Source: Mycoplasma sp. CAG:776 (GTDB taxonomy: Bacteria > Bacillota_I > Bacilli_A > RF39 > UBA660). Taken from it: a stretch of DNA of 64,000 nt. The stretch spans positions 10,189 through 74,188 of the forward strand of contig FR903053.1 in assembly GCA_000438195.1 (NCBI GenBank), written 5' to 3'. Position 1 is the first letter of the stretch. Every line of letters starts with the position of its first letter. A model generated the notes under the pieces. That model was not told where the DNA came from, made no database searches, and worked only from the letters and a program-made list of their open reading frames with translations. A program made the translations under genes and the position numbers. Positions 1 to 7,946 of the stretch are shown here, piece by piece.

Positions 1-62
1 CATAGAGGACAGGTATTACTGTCTGTTTTTAATATGACATCACATTTTGGACATTTATTCAT
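1..62 (-). CDS. Zinc-ribbon protein, N-terminus only (cut by window edge)
   Basis: Only the first 20 codons are visible, starting at the ATG at 62-60. They read M-N-K-C-P-K-C and then a further C-P-L, and the last partial codon begins TG, which is compatible with another Cys. This CxxC...CxxC pattern is that of a short N-terminal zinc ribbon. The start codon follows the stop of the acyltransferase gene immediately, so the two are translationally linked. Zinc-ribbon membrane proteins of the DUF6320 type are, as I recall, neighbours of acyltransferase/hydrolase pairs like this one, but that assignment is inference because the rest of the gene is outside the window. Confidence 0.55.
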   Translation of the reverse strand, partial: MNKCPKCDVILKTDSNTCPL

Positions 63-1316
63 TTAATCACTTCTTTCTATTTCATTATTATAAATTGTTA
101 TATTTAAATTATATTGCTTTAGAAGACGAAAGAAGTTCTTTTCTAATTCTGAATTAATAAAGTGAGAAGAAAAGCTTATACATATCTCATCTTCATAAGA
201 AATAATACATAATTCCATTGCGTCTGTACTATTCATTACAATACATTTGTCTATATAATTTTTACAACTATCGGGTAAATGAAAGATACCAACATTTGAT
301 AGTCCTAAAGTTTGTTTTTTTCTTGTTAGGCGATAAGAATATTTTAAAACTTTATTTTTAATAAATAAAGGGATTAAGCGAATGAGAAAGAAATTTTCTA
401 ACCAAAGCATTTTACTCATGTTACTTTCTATTGCCTCTTCATTTAAGCTATTTTTTAATTGTTCATTTACTTTGAGAATAATTTCTTCTAAAGAAGTATT
501 TTTTTTATTAAATTTATATTCAATATTGGTTACATTAAAGAAATTACGCACTGTTTCTGATTTGTAGTATTTTCGCAAGTCAATGGGAACTGTTATAGAA
601 ATTGGTTTCTTTTTATCTTTGATACTTAATATTTCTTCCATACTTTTAATTACTAAACTAATTAATAGTCCAGTAATTGTTGTTTGATGTTGATGAGCTA
701 TTTCTTTTATTTTGTTTGTATTAGTAGAACCTGTAATTATCCTTAATTTACCTTCGTTATACCATCTGCCCTTTAATTGATAAGCGTTTTCTTTATTTTT
801 GATTTTGAGTTTATTTTTAGGATTATAATATTTAGAAAAACTATCTATTGCTTTTTCATAGCTAGAACTTTTAGTTAAAATGGCGTTATCTTTTAATTGG
901 TATTCTATTTTTAAGTAATTATATATTAAGTTTTCAAGAAAAGTAGTACAGCCAGCTCCATCACTTAGAGCGTGATATACCTCTAAGTTTATCTTATTTT
1001 GAAAATAACTTACTTCAAATAAAAGTGGTGTGTTTAATTTTTCACAGGGACTTGTTTTTTCTTCTATTACTTTCGCTTTTATATTTGCTTCTTCTAAATA
1101 ATACCAAAATAACCCTTTTTTTAGAATAGATTTAAAGATTGGAAAGTCTTCTAAAGTAGTATCTAGTGCTTTTTGTAAATTATCTTTATTTATTTTCTTT
1201 TTTAAAAGCACAGAAAAGCGAAATATTTTAGGGTCATAAGTAGTCGTTGTGGGAGGAAATATTTTAGCAGCATTATCTAATTTATACCATTTTTCTGTTC
1301 TATTCAAATTTATCAC
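63..1316 (-). CDS. Condensation-domain / alcohol-acetyltransferase-like protein
   Basis: The 417-residue protein belongs to the chloramphenicol-acetyltransferase/condensation-domain superfamily. The diagnostic HxxxDG motif is present as H-A-L-S-D-G in the first third, in the context VYHALSDGAGC, and the histidine would act as general base. A late segment around TLGLSNVG resembles the second conserved strand region of the fold. There is no carrier-protein or adenylation domain nearby, so this is a stand-alone acyltransferase of unknown substrate, not part of a peptide synthetase. It overlaps the upstream hydrolase gene by 17 bp and abuts the zinc-ribbon gene downstream, so the three form one minus-strand operon. 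A role in lipid or alcohol ester metabolism is inference. Confidence 0.7.
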   Translation of the reverse strand: MINLNRTEKWYKLDNAAKIFPPTTTTYDPKIFRFSVLLKKKINKDNLQKALDTTLEDFPIFKSILKKGLFWYYLEEANIKAKVIEEKTSPCEKLNTPLLFEVSYFQNKINLEVYHALSDGAGCTTFLENLIYNYLKIEYQLKDNAILTKSSSYEKAIDSFSKYYNPKNKLKIKNKENAYQLKGRWYNEGKLRIITGSTNTNKIKEIAHQHQTTITGLLISLVIKSMEEILSIKDKKKPISITVPIDLRKYYKSETVRNFFNVTNIEYKFNKKNTSLEEIILKVNEQLKNSLNEEAIESNMSKMLWLENFFLIRLIPLFIKNKVLKYSYRLTRKKQTLGLSNVGIFHLPDSCKNYIDKCIVMNSTDAMELCIISYEDEICISFSSHFINSELEKNFFRLLKQYNLNITIYNNEIERSD

Positions 1317-2196
1317 CTACAAATCTTTTAATTATTTTTATTATATGATGGTTTTCTTTAAAATAAAGAAAGTTATTAAAGAAACCATGAATAACACCTT
1401 TCATATTATAATATGTTACTTTATTAAAATAGCGTTTTAACTTTTTGGCATAGGCATATCCTTCATCTCTTAATGGATCTAAATCTGCAGTTATAATTAA
1501 TGTTTCAGGCATATGGAATAGCCATTTGGCATATAGCGGAGCGACATATATATTTTGATAATCTTTTGGGCTCTTTAAGTATAATTCTAGATAGTCATTA
1601 ATCATCTTTTTGGTTAAAAAATATTGATAGCCATTTTCTTCAATAGACTTAAATTTATGATTGTTTTTAAAGTTTGTTTGAACAATAGGGTAGATTAATA
1701 TTTCTTTTTTTATCTGAAATTCTTTTGTTTTTCTAGCTTTAATACATATTGCTGTTGCAAGATTAGCTCCAGCAGAATCACCCATAATAATTATATCTTT
1801 GGTATCAATATTAAATTCATTTGCTTTATTGAAAATTATTTTTACTCCCTGATAACAAACATTAAAACCAATGGGAAATGGATACTCGGGTGCTAAAGGA
1901 TATTCAATAGCAATAATATTTCTTTTTAGTTCATTCGCTAAATTGGTTAAAAGGTAACTGTAAGTTTTTACATTTCCTGTTGTCCAACCACCACCATGAA
2001 TATAGATAATCATTTTATCTGTTTTTACATGTTTGGGAGTAAAAATGTTGAAGGTGATATTATCTTCAATTATTTTTTGGGATTTTTTTGTTAGGAGAGA
2101 TTTACTTTGAATTTTACGATATAGTTCATAATTGTTTTTGATATTTATGTCGTAGTGAGATAAAGCATTAATGAATTTTAAAAACATATTGTTCAT
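1300..2196 (-). CDS. Alpha/beta hydrolase, HSL (family IV) esterase/lipase type
   Basis: The 298-residue protein has the signatures of the hormone-sensitive-lipase branch: HGGGW for the oxyanion hole, G-D-S-A-G as nucleophile elbow (IIMGDSAGANLA), an acid in the TADLDPLRDEG segment, and the catalytic histidine in GVIHGFF near the C-terminus. No signal peptide is seen, so it is probably cytoplasmic. The start is preceded by AGGTGATGAA, a good ribosome-binding site. It is the first gene of the minus-strand operon with the condensation-like acyltransferase. The pairing suggests making and breaking an ester of a small alcohol or lipid, but the substrate is unknown. Confidence 0.85.
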   Translation of the reverse strand: MNNMFLKFINALSHYDINIKNNYELYRKIQSKSLLTKKSQKIIEDNITFNIFTPKHVKTDKMIIYIHGGGWTTGNVKTYSYLLTNLANELKRNIIAIEYPLAPEYPFPIGFNVCYQGVKIIFNKANEFNIDTKDIIIMGDSAGANLATAICIKARKTKEFQIKKEILIYPIVQTNFKNNHKFKSIEENGYQYFLTKKMINDYLELYLKSPKDYQNIYVAPLYAKWLFHMPETLIITADLDPLRDEGYAYAKKLKRYFNKVTYYNMKGVIHGFFNNFLYFKENHHIIKIIKRFVGDKFE

Positions 2197-2272
2197 TTCA
2201 TCACCTAATTTTATTATAACAGAAATTAAAAGGATTGGCTTTAGAAAGTATTCATTTGTTGTTAATTAAATG

Positions 2273-2301
2273 TTTACTTCATCTATTTATTTCGTTATAA
2301 T
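2273..2301 (+). promoter_or_regulatory. Sigma-A-like promoter for the MazG-like gene
   Basis: TTTACT at 2273-2278 and a perfect TATAAT at 2296-2301 are separated by 17 bp. They lie just upstream of the AGGAGG site at 2315-2320. Confidence 0.5.
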
Positions 2302-2324
2302 GTATTTAGATTATAGGAGGATAT

Positions 2325-2650
2325 GTGGAAAAAATCTATAATAAATTAGTACGTGATCAAATACCAGATATTATTACAAAAAATAATGGAAACTTATTTA
2401 TTAAAGTATTAGATGATACTTTATATAAAAGTGAACTTGAAAAAAATTATTAGAAGAATGTCATGTAGTGTTAGAAGCAAAGGACAGTGAAGAAAGATTA
2501 GAGGAGTTAGCTGATGTGCTAGAGGTCGTTCAATCTTTGATTGTATTAGAAAATAAAACTTTGGACGATGTTATTCAAATTGCTTTAGCTAAAAAGAAAA
2601 TAAGAGGAGGTTTTGAAAAGAAAATTTTTTTAGAGAAAGTAGTGGATTAG
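2325..2650 (+). pseudogene. MazG-like nucleotide pyrophosphohydrolase, one-base frameshift
   Basis: Starting at the GTG at 2325, four bases after AGGAGG, the reading frame gives VEKIYNKLVRDQIPD, typical of small MazG-superfamily phosphoribosyl-ATP pyrophosphohydrolase-like proteins. It reaches a TAG at 2451-2453. The rest of the family continues one frame over as LLEECHVVLEA and then ERLEELADVLEVVQSL, with an acidic EExxE/D metal-binding helix, to the TAG at 2648-2650. The break lies in a run of seven A at 2440-2446, where one missing A explains everything. The result is about 108 codons in two frames. A sequencing slip, a real mutation, or -1 slippage on A-AAA-AAT could all produce this. The protein would hydrolyse non-canonical NTPs. 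Confidence 0.75.
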
Positions 2651-2675
2651 TTTTTTAGAAGGGTAAGATATTGAA

Positions 2676-3611
2676 ATGAAAAAGGGGAAGAAAAAGAAAA
2701 AATTAAAAGTTTTTCTATTATTTTCTATTGTTTTACTTATTTTCTTTTTAACTTTATGGGTTATGAATCCAGAGAACTTAAAAGAAATTAAAGGTTGGTT
2801 TTTGAATCAGTCATTTAAAGATTATTATAATGCAGAATCTTTACTTATGGTAGATTTATCAAATGATGAAATTTTTGTTTCTAAGAATATTCATGAGAAA
2901 AGAATTCCTGCTAGTTTAGCTAAATTATTTGTCGTTGATTATGCTTTAACTTTAGGGAAATTAGATGATGTTGTCAAGGTAAGTAGTGATGCTTTAAGTT
3001 TTACGAAGCCAAATTCTTCGATTGCCAATATTAAAGAAAAAGAATATTATTTTCATAATTTGATTGCGGCAATGTTAGTTCCATCTGGGAATGATGCTGC
3101 TTATGTGGTAGCTGATTATTGCGGGGGAATTTTAGAGGAAGATGCTAAAACAAGTGATGAGAGGATTCAAATTTTTATGGATTCTCTTAATCAATATTTG
3201 GAGGAACAAGGTTATTTGGATACGATTTTATATGATCCTAGTGGTTTTGATATGGATGCTCGGACCACAGTTATGGATTTAAAAAATGTAGCAGAAAAAT
3301 TGTTAGAATATGATTGGTTTTTAGATGTTGTTTCCAAAAGTAGTTATACGGCAATTTTGCCTGATGGAAGTACTCAAACTTGGCATAATACGAATGTCTA
3401 TCTAGATTCTTCACAGAAATATTATAATGAAAATGTAATTGGAATTAAAACTGGTTCGTTAGATAATGATTATAATTTGGTGGTTCTTTACCAACAACAT
3501 AATAAAATGTTTTTAATCTGTAGTTTGGGGTCAAAGACTGATTCTAGAAGATATGAAGATGTGAATTATGTTTTAAAGACAATAGATGAGTCTGATTATT
3601 TAAAGTATTAA
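2676..3611 (+). CDS. Serine-type D-Ala-D-Ala carboxypeptidase (PBP5/DacA family)
   Basis: The 311-residue protein has a lysine-rich N-terminus and one membrane segment at about residues 11-30, followed by an extracellular penicillin-binding domain. All three active-site motifs are visible: S80-L-A-K83, S137-G-N139 and K258-T-G260. It should trim the terminal D-Ala from peptidoglycan stem peptides or act as a related D,D-peptidase. It is shorter than PBP5 and appears to lack the C-terminal beta-rich domain and amphipathic anchor, being held by its N-terminal helix instead. It starts 25 bp after the broken MazG-like gene and is followed by a terminator, so it is probably co-transcribed with that gene. 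Confidence 0.88.
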   Translation: MKKGKKKKKLKVFLLFSIVLLIFFLTLWVMNPENLKEIKGWFLNQSFKDYYNAESLLMVDLSNDEIFVSKNIHEKRIPASLAKLFVVDYALTLGKLDDVVKVSSDALSFTKPNSSIANIKEKEYYFHNLIAAMLVPSGNDAAYVVADYCGGILEEDAKTSDERIQIFMDSLNQYLEEQGYLDTILYDPSGFDMDARTTVMDLKNVAEKLLEYDWFLDVVSKSSYTAILPDGSTQTWHNTNVYLDSSQKYYNENVIGIKTGSLDNDYNLVVLYQQHNKMFLICSLGSKTDSRRYEDVNYVLKTIDESDYLKY

Positions 3612-3613
3612 AT

Positions 3614-3640
3614 GGTAATAGGTTCCTATTGCTTTTTTTA
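3614..3640 (+). terminator. Rho-independent terminator
   Basis: GTAATAGG pairs with CCTATTGC through a very short loop and is followed by seven T. It ends the carboxypeptidase transcript. Confidence 0.65.
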
Positions 3641-3657
3641 TTTTACGGAAGTATAAT
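3629..3657 (+). promoter_or_regulatory. Promoter for abrB-like/ABC operon
   Basis: TTGCTT at 3629-3634 and TATAAT at 3652-3657 have a 17-bp spacer. The -35 box sits inside the preceding terminator. Confidence 0.5.
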
Positions 3658-3698
3658 AAGTATGAAAAGTATGATTTTTATGAAAGGGTGAGTGAATT

Positions 3699-3914
3699 AT
3701 GGAAAAAGATAAGTATGTTGGAATTAGTAAGGTAGGTGAAAAAGGTCAAATTGTAATTCCTAAAGAAGCTAGAGAGATGTTTGGAATTCATCCAGGTGAT
3801 TCTATTGTTGTACTTTGTGATAGAGATAAGGGAATGGCTTTAGTAAAATCTGATGTTATTGAAAGTTTTGCGGTAAATATATTAGATGGAGGAAAACAAG
3901 ATGATAGAGATTGA
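3699..3914 (+). CDS. AbrB/SpoVT-family transcriptional regulator
   Basis: This 71-residue protein is a single SpoVT-AbrB DNA-binding domain. Residues about 6-50 carry the signature swapped-hairpin sequence, including GEKGQIVIPKEARE and the GIHPGDSIVV turn. Proteins of this size act as dimers or tetramers on AT-rich DNA. The gene follows its own promoter and a GAAAGGGTGAG ribosome site. Its last 14 bp overlap the ABC ATPase gene, so it most likely regulates the exporter operon it heads. The signal it answers to is unknown. Confidence 0.85.
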   Translation: MEKDKYVGISKVGEKGQIVIPKEAREMFGIHPGDSIVVLCDRDKGMALVKSDVIESFAVNILDGGKQDDRD

Positions 3915-4626
3915 TATAAAAGATTTGACTAAAATTTATAAAAATAAAGTAGTTGTTGATGGGCTTAATTTGAAAATTAATCAGGGGGAGTTATTTGCTT
4001 TATTAGGAACGAATGGAGCTGGTAAGACAACAACAATTAAGATGTTATCTACTTTGATTTTACCTAATCATGGAGAAGTAAAGATCCATCAATATGATTT
4101 AGTAGAAGAACGAATGAAAATTAAAGAGTTTATTAATGTTTCGCCTCAAGAGACAGCTATAGCTCCTAATTTAACGGTTTTAGAAAATTTAGAATTTATG
4201 GCTGGCGTGTATGAAATTAAGGAAAAAAAGGAAAAGATCAATAATTTAATTCATATGTTTCAATTAGAAAGGGTTTTAAAGCAGAAAGCAAAGACTTTAT
4301 CTGGTGGTTGGCAAAGAAAATTATCTATTGCTATTTCTTTAATTAATGAACCAAAAATATTATTTTTAGATGAACCAACCTTGGGCTTAGATGTTTTAGC
4401 AAGACAAGAATTGTGGAATGTAATTTGTAAATTAAAAGGTGAAGTTACGATTATTTTGACTACTCATTATATGGAAGAAGCTGAAAATTTATCGGATCGT
4501 GTGGGAATTATGAAGGAAGGAAAACTAATTGCACTTGGTACGCCTAAAGAATTGATGAGTCAAGCTGGTGTTTCGAGTTTTGAGGAGGCTTTTGTAAAAC
4601 TTGTTTCCGGAGGTGCTGGCAAATGA
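3901..4626 (+). CDS. ABC transporter ATP-binding protein (ABC-2 exporter type)
   Basis: The 241-residue ATPase has Walker A G-T-N-G-A-G-K-T-T at residues 36-44, signature LSGGW, Walker B ILFLDEPTLGLD and the switch histidine in TTHYMEE. I chose the ATG at 3901 over the in-frame ATG at 3886 because GGAGG at 3888-3892 is 8 bp upstream of it and the family starts here. It couples ATP hydrolysis to the membrane partner encoded next, whose start overlaps its stop by 4 bp. The pair resembles drug/antibiotic or daunorubicin-type ABC-2 exporters; the substrate is not evident. Confidence 0.9.
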   Translation: MIEIDIKDLTKIYKNKVVVDGLNLKINQGELFALLGTNGAGKTTTIKMLSTLILPNHGEVKIHQYDLVEERMKIKEFINVSPQETAIAPNLTVLENLEFMAGVYEIKEKKEKINNLIHMFQLERVLKQKAKTLSGGWQRKLSIAISLINEPKILFLDEPTLGLDVLARQELWNVICKLKGEVTIILTTHYMEEAENLSDRVGIMKEGKLIALGTPKELMSQAGVSSFEEAFVKLVSGGAGK

Positions 4627-5348
4627 GAATGTTAAATTTTGCAAATCGTAATTTAAAAGAAATTATCCGTGATCCTTTAAGTATTATTTTTGCTATATTA
4701 TTACCTTTATTTTTATTGCTTATTTTTCAACAGTTTGAGATTCCAAATGAAGTTTATCAAATTGAAAATTTTACACCAGGTATTGTTGTTTTTAGTTTTT
4801 CTTTTATTACTCTATTTACTGCGATGTTAGTGGCTAAAGATCGTGGTACTTCTTTATTAACAAGATTAGGAATTAGTCCAATGAGACCAATAGAATATGT
4901 ACTTGGTTATATTTTGGCAGTATTACCTATTATTATTTTACAAAATATTTTGTTTTTTGTAGTAGCTATTTGTTTAGGATTACATTTTAATATGCAAGTT
5001 ATCTATACTATTTTGGCTTCTATTCCTCTTTCTGTACTATTTATTAGTTTAGGAATATTGATTGGTTCTTTTACTACAGAAAAATCAGCTTCGGGAGTTT
5101 CTAGTATTGTTGTACAATTAGTTGCTTTTACAAGTGGTATGTATTTTTCGGTAGATATGATTGGAAAGTTTTTTGCCTTTATTTGTAACTTTCTTCCTTT
5201 TTATCATTGCGTTTATTTATTACAAGGTCTTTTAAATCATCATTATCAAGGCTTATTAGATGCTAGTATTGTCGTTATTTTATATACTTTTATTGCTCTT
5301 GGAATAGCAGTTATTGTGTTTCAAAGAAAAATGATTGATCATAAATAA
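4623..5348 (+). CDS. ABC-2 type transporter permease
   Basis: The 241-residue protein has about six hydrophobic segments, beginning at IIRDPLSIIFAILLPLFLLLIF, a typical ABC-2 permease start with a cytosolic RDP motif before helix 1. It lies in an ATGA overlap with the ATPase gene and uses GGAGGTG as its ribosome site. The two should form a homodimeric exporter complex. The motifs do not tell the cargo, which could be a peptide, lipid or drug. Confidence 0.85.
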   Translation: MRMLNFANRNLKEIIRDPLSIIFAILLPLFLLLIFQQFEIPNEVYQIENFTPGIVVFSFSFITLFTAMLVAKDRGTSLLTRLGISPMRPIEYVLGYILAVLPIIILQNILFFVVAICLGLHFNMQVIYTILASIPLSVLFISLGILIGSFTTEKSASGVSSIVVQLVAFTSGMYFSVDMIGKFFAFICNFLPFYHCVYLLQGLLNHHYQGLLDASIVVILYTFIALGIAVIVFQRKMIDHK

Positions 5349-5376
5349 CTATAAAATTTCTTTAAATAATTTTTTC

Positions 5377-5405
5377 TTTATTAGATAATCTTTCGATGAT
5401 ATAAT
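5377..5405 (+). promoter_or_regulatory. Possible promoter for the two-component/ABC operon
   Basis: TATAAT at 5400-5405 lies 24 bp before the response-regulator start. The best -35 at the 17-bp position is TTTATT at 5377-5382, which is weak. Confidence 0.4.
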
Positions 5406-5428
5406 GTATTCTATGGTTAGGTGAGGTT

Positions 5429-6100
5429 ATGAAACAAATTTTGATTATTGAAGATGATACGGATATTAATATGATGTTACAGAAATTACTTTCTTTTCAT
5501 GGATATGAAGTGGTTAGTGCTTATTCTGGTACAGAGGGAATTTTATTGCATAATGAAAAAATTGATTTAATTCTTTTGGATTTAATGTTACCTGGAAAAA
5601 ATGGGGAAGATATTGTCCATGATTTACAAGCTAAGAAAATAGTTCCTATTATTGTTATGTCAGCGATTCATGATATTGAAAAGAAATTGGATTTATTTGA
5701 ATTAGGAGTAGATGATTATATTACCAAACCATTTAATCAAGAGGAATTATTAGCGAGAATTAAAGTACATTTACGAAATAAAAAAGTATCTTCTTTAAAA
5801 AAGGTGCTTACTTTTAAAGATTTAGAAGTCAATTTAGAGAATTTTACTATTCAATGTCATCATAAAGATATTATATTGCCTAAAACAGAGTTTGAAATTT
5901 TAAGATTTTTAATGGAAAGACCAAATCAAGTTCATACTAAAAGTTCTTTGATAGAACAAGTATGGAATGGAGAAGATTCGGCAGATGATAATACTCTTAA
6001 TGTTCATATTAGTAGAATCCGTTCTAAATTAAAAGAGGCTAATCCTAACGAAGAATATATTGAAACTGTGTGGAAGATTGGCTATAAAATGAAAATTTAA
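5429..6100 (+). CDS. OmpR/PhoB-family response regulator
   Basis: The 223-residue protein has a receiver domain with acidic pocket E8-D9-D10, phosphoacceptor D51 (ILLDLMLPG), switch S78 and K100 in YITKPF. A C-terminal winged-helix DNA-binding domain follows, ending in the VWKIGYKM wing. It is the first gene of an operon RR - ABC ATPase - permease - histidine kinase. This order is typical of antimicrobial-peptide sensing and resistance modules in Bacillota. Phosphorylation by the kinase encoded at 7947 and activation of the ABC genes are inferred from position. Confidence 0.93.
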   Translation: MKQILIIEDDTDINMMLQKLLSFHGYEVVSAYSGTEGILLHNEKIDLILLDLMLPGKNGEDIVHDLQAKKIVPIIVMSAIHDIEKKLDLFELGVDDYITKPFNQEELLARIKVHLRNKKVSSLKKVLTFKDLEVNLENFTIQCHHKDIILPKTEFEILRFLMERPNQVHTKSSLIEQVWNGEDSADDNTLNVHISRIRSKLKEANPNEEYIETVWKIGYKMKI

Positions 6101-6173
6101 GAAAAATTTAAGAATTGTGTTAATTGTTTTTTAACACTTTTTTTGTAAACTTTATTTGTGGAGGAATTTTATT

Positions 6174-7088
6174 ATGGAAGAAATGATATTAAAAACTCAA
6201 AATTTAGGGAAAAAATATAAAAATTTTGTTGCTTTGGAAGATGTAAATATTACTATTCGTAAGGGTGATATTTGTGGTCTTATTGGAAGAAATGGAGCTG
6301 GTAAGACTACTCTTATGAAAATTATTACGACTCTTACTAGAAAAAGCGAAGGATCTTTTTCATTATTTGGGGTTAGTGATGATGAATTACAAAATGCTAA
6401 AAGGAGAATCGGTTCATTAATTGAAAATCCGGCTTTTTTTGGAAATTTGACCGCTTATGAAAATTTAAAGTATTATGCTATTCAAAAAGGAATTGTTGAT
6501 TTTAAACAAATTTTTGAAGCTTTGAAACTTGTGGATTTAGATCATGTACGCTCTAAAAAATATAAAACTTTTTCATTAGGAATGAAGCAAAGATTAGGTA
6601 TTGCTTTAGCTATTTTAGATAATCCTGATTTTCTTATTTTGGATGAGCCAATTAACGGACTTGATCCCATGGGTATTAAAAGTCTTCGGGAAACATTTAA
6701 AAAGTTAAATGAAGAAAGAAATATTACGATTTTGATTTCTAGCCATATTTTATCTGAATTGTATTTGTTAGCCAATCGTTTTTGTTTTATTGATCAAGGT
6801 AGAGTAATTAAAGAAATTTCAAAAGAAGAGTTGGATTTAGAATTAAGTAAATGCATTGTTTTGCAAGTTTTAGATGTTAAAAAAGCTGTAGTTGTAATTG
6901 AAAAGGAACTTAAAACAATAAATTATAAAGTTATTAATGAACATGAAATACGTTTATATGATTATATTGAAGAACCAACGAAAGTAAATAAAATATTAGC
7001 AAATCATGATATTGATATTATGAGTTTATATGAATCTGGTATTTCTTTAGAAGAATATTTTGAAACTTTAATTAAGGAGGTAAAATAG
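6174..7088 (+). CDS. ABC transporter ATP-binding protein (bacitracin/lantibiotic-immunity type)
   Basis: The 304-residue protein has Walker A IGRNGAGKTT, signature S-L-G-M-K (TFSLGMKQRLG), Walker B FLILDEPINGLDP and switch H in SSHIL. A C-terminal extension of about 80 residues is characteristic of BcrA/LanF-type ATPases. I chose the ATG at 6174, with GGAGG at 6160-6164 nine bases upstream, over an in-frame TTG at 6156. It sits between the response regulator and its permease gene, pointing to regulated export of a peptide antibiotic or self-immunity. This role is inferred from family and context. Confidence 0.9.
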   Translation: MEEMILKTQNLGKKYKNFVALEDVNITIRKGDICGLIGRNGAGKTTLMKIITTLTRKSEGSFSLFGVSDDELQNAKRRIGSLIENPAFFGNLTAYENLKYYAIQKGIVDFKQIFEALKLVDLDHVRSKKYKTFSLGMKQRLGIALAILDNPDFLILDEPINGLDPMGIKSLRETFKKLNEERNITILISSHILSELYLLANRFCFIDQGRVIKEISKEELDLELSKCIVLQVLDVKKAVVVIEKELKTINYKVINEHEIRLYDYIEEPTKVNKILANHDIDIMSLYESGISLEEYFETLIKEVK

Positions 7089-7090
7089 TT

Positions 7091-7933
7091 ATGATGAATT
7101 TAATTAAAGCTGATTTATATCGAATTTTTAAAGGAAAAGCTATTTATATTGTTTTTATCGTTATGATTATATTGTTAGGATTTAGTTGTTTTGCTATGAT
7201 GCCTAGTCGTGTTGGAATTGCAAGTGCTCCAGATACAACTATTTCGGGTAGTGTTACAGAAGAGTATTTGGATGAATTAATGGAAACAGATTCTTTACTT
7301 ACGACTAGAGAAATTATGTTAAAATCTGAAGGATTTGATCTTGATCAAGCTGTTATTGGTACAAATGTAAATTTATATTATTTTTTCATTGTAATATTAG
7401 TTGTAATATTAGTTGGTGATTTATCTACTTCAACAGCAAAAAATACTTTATCATCTGCTGTTTCACGAAAAAAGTATTATTTAGCTAAATTGATTACTGT
7501 TCTTGAAGTGTGTACACTTTTGGTTTTTATCAATAATTATGCAGCATATTTTATTAATTTGATCATGAATGGTAGTAAATTTTCATCTGGATTGGGAGAG
7601 ATTACAAAAACTACTTTTCTACAATTACCTATTATATATGGTATAATAAGTTTGTTAGTTTGTTTTGGCTTTTGTTTTCGAAAAACAGCATCTTTTAATG
7701 GAATTGCTATTCCTTTTATGATGATTATTCAATTAATTTTAATGGGTGTAGCTAGCTTATTTCATTTAGATGTAAATCAAATATTAAATTACGAATTTCA
7801 ATATATTGTTGCTAATTTGGCAAGTAATCCATCTATAAGTTACATTGCTAGTAGTATTTTACTTGGAGTATTTTATATTGTTGTATTTAATTTTATTGGG
7901 TATTCGGTGTTTAAAAAAGTAGAGATTAAGTAA
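7091..7933 (+). CDS. ABC-2 type permease (LanE/LanG or BcrB-like)
   Basis: The 280-residue membrane protein has a first helix near residues 17-35, an extracellular loop of about 70 residues, and then five further hydrophobic segments. This is the topology of ABC-2 permeases in bacitracin and lantibiotic immunity transporters. AAGGAGG ends 10 bp before the ATG, and a second ATG follows immediately. It is the membrane partner of the ATPase encoded just upstream. Only one permease is present, whereas lantibiotic systems often have two, so it may work as a homodimer. Confidence 0.82.
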   Translation: MMNLIKADLYRIFKGKAIYIVFIVMIILLGFSCFAMMPSRVGIASAPDTTISGSVTEEYLDELMETDSLLTTREIMLKSEGFDLDQAVIGTNVNLYYFFIVILVVILVGDLSTSTAKNTLSSAVSRKKYYLAKLITVLEVCTLLVFINNYAAYFINLIMNGSKFSSGLGEITKTTFLQLPIIYGIISLLVCFGFCFRKTASFNGIAIPFMMIIQLILMGVASLFHLDVNQILNYEFQYIVANLASNPSISYIASSILLGVFYIVVFNFIGYSVFKKVEIK

Positions 7934-7946
7934 AGGTAGGGATAGT

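Noticed and set aside
6542..6775. Minus-strand open frame inside the ABC ATPase gene
   Set aside because: It is a shadow of the real gene, with no ribosome site and no protein-like composition. The same holds for other antisense frames inside obg, mutS, xseA, feoB and proS.
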